Origin: Promethearchaeota archaeon | GTDB taxonomy: Archaea; Asgardarchaeota; Lokiarchaeia; Helarchaeales; RDOG01 | Assembly (NCBI GenBank): GCA_011365055.1 | Contig: RDOG01000001.1 | Coordinates: 186,001 to 250,000, forward strand | DNA: 64,000 nt | Direction of reading: 5' to 3' | Shown here: positions 60,368 through 64,000 of the stretch, in pieces | Layout: the number at the start of each line of letters is the position of its first letter | How positions within the stretch are numbered: the stretch's first letter is position 1 | The notes under the pieces: generated by a model | What the model saw: only the letters and a program-made list of their open reading frames with translations | Database searches by the model: none | Told to the model about the DNA's origin: nothing | Translations under genes and position numbers: made by a program

Positions 60368-63300
60368 TTATTAAAAGTTTTTTTCTTATCATTTTTTTGT
60401 GTTTTCTTGAAATCTCGCTCATCAGATGCAGCTTTTCTTTCAGTTTCACGATAAATTTGTTCTCTTAATCTTTCTGCTTCTTGTTCTGATAACCATTTTA
60501 AATATCCTTTTTTTCTTAAATTATAAGCAGCTTCGAGTATTAACAATAACTTAAATCGTTCACCTATTTCCATTTGAGCTCTGCCAACTAATCTTTGTAA
60601 CAAGAAAGGACCACTCTTTTTTTCTGTTTGTTTTGCAATATCTAATATTTTTTCTTCTAAAAGTGTTAATTTTTCGGATTCTGGAGGAATAGTGCGAGTA
60701 GTGTGTTGAAAAGTTAGGGATATTTCAAAACATTCTTCTATTAACTCATTTGCAAATTTCATATCAATCATTCTAGCTAAACGGGATAAATCTTTTCTCC
60801 AATCGGGAATGCTTTTTCCAAATTTTAATTCAAATTTTTCTAAAAATTGCTCCATTTGTTTTCTCATTTCTACACTTGGAAGTTCTTTAGTTATCATAAC
60901 TATACGGGTGTATTCTCCATCGTGCATAATTAATCGCGCTTCATCTCGTAGATAAATTTCTTGATTGGATACTTTCATATTATCATACATTGAAATACTT
61001 TCTAACACCGAATTCATAGTATAAGTGCTTAATTCAACACTCGGAATTGAATATGAATATAAAAATTCTGAAGTTGATTGGTCATACACCATTATATGAA
61101 TGAGATTTGAAGCAGATTTAAATCTATATGAAATGGTGTCTCTAAAACCTTCTTTAAACTCTTTCATAGGCTTATATTTAAATCTATATCGGTAACCAAT
61201 ATAAAGTAAAACTCCTATAATTAAATAGATATACCAAGTATAACCTAAAAATACTAAAGGATAAATAGTAATAGGATAAAATTGCACGGAAAGTTGAATT
61301 AAACCAGAATCCCACATTTTTAATGAACGTTTACATTCAAATGAAAATTGTAAACTATATAAATTTAAAGGTATTTGACATGCGAATGCAGCCCAACCAT
61401 TTTCAATTTCAATTTCACATATGTATTCAAATTGAAATCCACTAGTATCTACAATAATCATTTTACATATAAGCGTCTCATTATTAATTAAAAGTCCAGA
61501 TTCTTTATCAATCACTGAAAATTGAAAACTCATAAATTCACCTTCAACAAGTAACTTGGGTGTTTGATCAACATGCCAATTCATCGCTGTTATAGAAATT
61601 GTTGCATTCCTTTTTGCTGAAACATTCAAATTAATTAAAATTGATGAATTTTTTATATCTAGGGCGCTAGAATTTAAAATTAAATAAAATAAAGTACCTG
61701 ATGTTATATCCATACTAAGATTAAATTCAGCAGAATAAAAGCAGCCCTCATAATAATTGAGATTTCCAGAATAAATGAGAGCTAATGAAGTATTTCTTAC
61801 TTCATATCTAACTTTACCCCATGAAACATTAATGTAAGAATCTAAAAAAATAGCCGAAAAATTTGCATATATTGTTATTATTTCGTATTGATACCAATTT
61901 ATTTGTTCTGTTGGAGAATATAAGTCAGTAGATACGTTTAAGAAAGAATTTAACGCTAAAATTGAAATGTTAAACATTGTAAAATTTCTTTCCCATGCAA
62001 ATGTGGAATTATGTTGTTCTAATGTAAAAAATAAATAATAATTACCCTCATGCAATCCAGAAGAATTAAAGTTAAACCAATAATTACCGTTAGAATCATT
62101 AAAAACAACAAAATAATGAGCTTTAATTGATAAGTCATTAAAATCATAATCTGTTAAAAAAAATTGTGCTGATGCATTCCTAATAGGATTTCCTGAAGGA
62201 ACATCAGTAAAATTAACTCTATAATTCTGAATAGTCGAATTTACATAAATTTCATAGGAAATTGACGTATTAGAAGTTGAAATTTCACTATCATTAGCAA
62301 TAATTCTTAGTATTAACCACGAATAATTTGATTCGAAACCATTTTTACTACAATATAATTTAAGGGTTCTATTTCCCGCAATTTTATTTGTTGTATTGAT
62401 AGTTAAATTATATACTCCAGATTCTTTTTGAAGAATTATTGCATTTAAATCATTATTATCAAAAATTACAGATATATTGGCATCTTTGATTTTGGAATTA
62501 TTATCTTCATCCCAATAAGTTACATTAAAAGTAAAATTATCTCCCCAGTTAACTTGAAAAGTAGAGGTAGAATAAGTAACGTTTGTTGCATTAACAAGCG
62601 TATTAATTTGAACATGTACAGAATTGGTCATGAAACCAGTTTTATTGAAAGTTGCTGATAAATTCAATACAGAATTAAAGCCATATGTAAAATTAAATTC
62701 CAGATTATATATTCCATTACTTAAATTATACAAATGGTAAACAGAATTATTCAATAAAAGTTCTGATTGCTCAATTTCAGTTAAATATATTGAATTATTA
62801 ATAGATGCGGATATTGAAGCGCTTAAGATTCTTTGATTAGGAAAGAATGAATTATTATAGGAAAATGAGACGTTAAAAAGATTGTCTTCTTTTACATTTA
62901 TTGGTGTAGCATTAATAATTTTTAGATTTGTAGAGGTTAATTCCATTTTAATTTCAAGTTTTAATGTTTTTACCTCTGTTAAAAGAGAACTTGCGCTGAT
63001 CCTAACATCATTCATCCCAATTTTAAAGAAATCATATTTAGCGGATGTAGAGTTTAAAATAATTTTATAAATTCCATTTCCTATAAAACCACACGGTGCA
63101 ACGTAATTATTATTTATTGAGCAATCAACCTCTGCATTATTAATCTGTGCATCTAAATATAAATCAGTATAAAGTACAAAAATAGTTATATTTTCTGAGT
63201 ACCTATATGTGAATTTACTGAAATTTGTTGTGATTGATGATTGATGATAAAAAAAATTGCTTGTCAAATCGTTATTTAAAGAATTAATCTTTCCATTTTC

Positions 63301-63420
63301 ATTATTAGGCGATAAATTAATTAATATTAAGAAAATTGATGAAAAAAATGTTAAAATAATTAAAAGCAATATTAAATTCTTTTTTATTTTGCTCATAATT
63401 TGAATTTTCTTAATTTTCAT
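60364..63420 (-). CDS. Giant receptor-like membrane protein with longin-like cytoplasmic domain
   Basis: 1018 residues from the ATG at 63420 (a TTG at 63438 is also in frame). A basic N-terminus with a hydrophobic signal or anchor (about 12-35) leads to about 700 residues of extracellular beta-rich, Asn/Ser-rich repeats with many N-x-S/T sites, for example FNVTYWDEDN. A helix (TWYIYLIIGVLLYIGYRYR) near residue 745 crosses the membrane. The cytoplasmic tail holds a longin/roadblock-like domain (SNLIHIMVYDQSTSEFLYSY), a helical segment and an Arg/Glu-rich C-terminus. It suggests a surface sensor or adhesin linked to small-GTPase-type machinery (inference). Confidence 0.75.
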   Translation of the reverse strand: MKIKKIQIMSKIKKNLILLLIILTFFSSIFLILINLSPNNENGKINSLNNDLTSNFFYHQSSITTNFSKFTYRYSENITIFVLYTDLYLDAQINNAEVDCSINNNYVAPCGFIGNGIYKIILNSTSAKYDFFKIGMNDVRISASSLLTEVKTLKLEIKMELTSTNLKIINATPINVKEDNLFNVSFSYNNSFFPNQRILSASISASINNSIYLTEIEQSELLLNNSVYHLYNLSNGIYNLEFNFTYGFNSVLNLSATFNKTGFMTNSVHVQINTLVNATNVTYSTSTFQVNWGDNFTFNVTYWDEDNNSKIKDANISVIFDNNDLNAIILQKESGVYNLTINTTNKIAGNRTLKLYCSKNGFESNYSWLILRIIANDSEISTSNTSISYEIYVNSTIQNYRVNFTDVPSGNPIRNASAQFFLTDYDFNDLSIKAHYFVVFNDSNGNYWFNFNSSGLHEGNYYLFFTLEQHNSTFAWERNFTMFNISILALNSFLNVSTDLYSPTEQINWYQYEIITIYANFSAIFLDSYINVSWGKVRYEVRNTSLALIYSGNLNYYEGCFYSAEFNLSMDITSGTLFYLILNSSALDIKNSSILINLNVSAKRNATISITAMNWHVDQTPKLLVEGEFMSFQFSVIDKESGLLINNETLICKMIIVDTSGFQFEYICEIEIENGWAAFACQIPLNLYSLQFSFECKRSLKMWDSGLIQLSVQFYPITIYPLVFLGYTWYIYLIIGVLLYIGYRYRFKYKPMKEFKEGFRDTISYRFKSASNLIHIMVYDQSTSEFLYSYSIPSVELSTYTMNSVLESISMYDNMKVSNQEIYLRDEARLIMHDGEYTRIVMITKELPSVEMRKQMEQFLEKFELKFGKSIPDWRKDLSRLARMIDMKFANELIEECFEISLTFQHTTRTIPPESEKLTLLEEKILDIAKQTEKKSGPFLLQRLVGRAQMEIGERFKLLLILEAAYNLRKKGYLKWLSEQEAERLREQIYRETERKAASDERDFKKTQKNDKKKTFNN

Positions 63421-63567
63421 TTCGGAAAAATTCTCCAAGATTCAATAATTTTTATATCAATTAAATTACTTCTATGATTATATATTTTTAATGAAGAGAA
63501 ATTTTATTCAATAAAATCGATTTAATTAGTATATGTTTGAGGTCATTTATAATTAAGGTAAATTAAA
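63421..63567. promoter_or_regulatory. Divergent promoter between giant gene and nucleotidyltransferase
   Basis: AT-rich 147-base gap. Read on the minus strand, AAAATATATAATC (63475-63487) is a TATA-like box for the giant gene. For the plus-strand gene, TAGTATATGTTT (63527-63538) is the best TATA candidate. No operator palindrome is evident. Confidence 0.4.
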
Positions 63568-64000
63568 ATGAAAGCAGTCATAATTGCAGGCGGCAAGGGA
63601 ACTAGATTGAGACCAATAACAAGTCACATACCAAAACCACTTGTTAATATTATTAATGAACCAATGCTGGTGCATTTAATAGAAATTTTAAAGAAAAATG
63701 GAATAGAAGAAATAATTATTACAGTAGGTTATTTAGGTCAACAAATTAAAGAAAATTTAGGTGATGGATCAAAGTATGATGTAAAATTAAACTTTTTTTT
63801 TGAGGATCGACCATTAGGTACAGCTGGTGCACTTAATTTCCTTAGAGATCAATTAACAGAAACATTTCTAATTATAAGTAGTGATATTATTTTTGATCTC
63901 GATTTAAAAAACATGTTAAAATTTCATAAAGAAAAACATTCAATTGCTACTTTAGCTTTAACAGTTGCAGAAATTCCTGTAGCTTTTGGCATTGTAGTTA
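63568..64000 (+). CDS. Sugar-phosphate nucleotidyltransferase, partial
   Basis: The first 144 codons are in the window; the gene runs off the right edge. MKAVIIAGGKGTRLRPITSH is the nucleotide-binding signature, then PKPLVNIINEPML with the catalytic Lys, and GTAGALNFL and LIISSDIIF with the metal Asp. The family makes NDP-sugars (glucose-1-phosphate thymidylyltransferase or mannose-1-phosphate guanylyltransferase). In archaea it usually feeds glycan or lipid glycosylation. Which sugar cannot be told from this half. Confidence 0.9.
   Translation, partial: MKAVIIAGGKGTRLRPITSHIPKPLVNIINEPMLVHLIEILKKNGIEEIIITVGYLGQQIKENLGDGSKYDVKLNFFFEDRPLGTAGALNFLRDQLTETFLIISSDIIFDLDLKNMLKFHKEKHSIATLALTVAEIPVAFGIVV

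Overview
The window reads as the chromosome of an AT-rich archaeon, most likely an Asgard archaeon of the Lokiarchaeia type. The archaeal evidence is translation factor aIF6 (29536), ribosomal protein eL33/L35Ae (33448), a DRG-type GTPase with a TGS domain (22616), an archaeal-type inositol-1-phosphate synthase (32083) and TATA-like promoters. The Asgard assignment is inference. It rests on a Ras/Rab-like small GTPase (9635), a very large membrane protein with a longin-like cytoplasmic tail (60364), a second PH-like membrane protein (53797) and long heterodisulfide-reductase (Hdr) operons. I saw no rRNA, tRNA or CRISPR array.

Layout. 1-11.6 kb holds a cut-off ADP-forming acyl-CoA synthetase, a glycosyltransferase with a PLP decarboxylase, two paralogous acyltransferase-like membrane proteins, a Nudix/hotdog/hotdog/lipid-kinase operon, and an operon of PH-like membrane protein, small GTPase, OB-fold protein and HprK-like P-loop protein. 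12.1-22.4 kb is electron transfer: a three-gene set resembling QmoA/QmoB plus a ferredoxin, and an operon hdrC-hdrB-hdrA-mvhD-mvhG-hdrC2-hdrB2 in which a hydrogenase-type small subunit has no large subunit. 22.6-39.2 kb is mostly housekeeping and lipid or carbon metabolism. 39.6-44.6 kb carries lipoate metabolism: LipA, an E2-E3 fusion and a lipoate-protein ligase.

The most interesting region is 43.8-49.85 kb. A divergent promoter with two perfect palindromes separates an ArsR-led minus-strand operon (ArsR, small thioredoxin-like CxC protein, DGC protein, DUF166, lipoate-protein ligase) from a plus-strand operon of five more DGC-family cysteine proteins, a free-standing HdrA N-terminal domain and a ferredoxin. 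One DGC protein is fused to a GcvH-like lipoyl domain with the lipoylation lysine conserved. I infer a thiophile- or metal-regulated, lipoate-dependent redox or sulfur/metal-handling system. It is supplied by the adjacent lipoyl synthase, ligase and dihydrolipoamide dehydrogenase domain, and its substrate is unknown. Two copies of one coiled-coil gene, one broken and one intact and next to a dead integrase, lie at the two ends of this block, so it may be an island.

50-56 kb is a decay zone: integrase and Dam methyltransferase pseudogenes, protein fragments, and a gene with nine 18-bp tandem repeats. 56-64 kb holds a TrmB-type regulator, an isoprenylcysteine-methyltransferase-like protein, two tandem zinc alcohol dehydrogenases, the giant receptor-like protein and a cut-off sugar-nucleotidyltransferase. 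Two genes (ending at 2714 and 7833) have coding sequence that extends well upstream of any ATG/GTG/TTG, which suggests AUU/AUA initiation or recent start loss.
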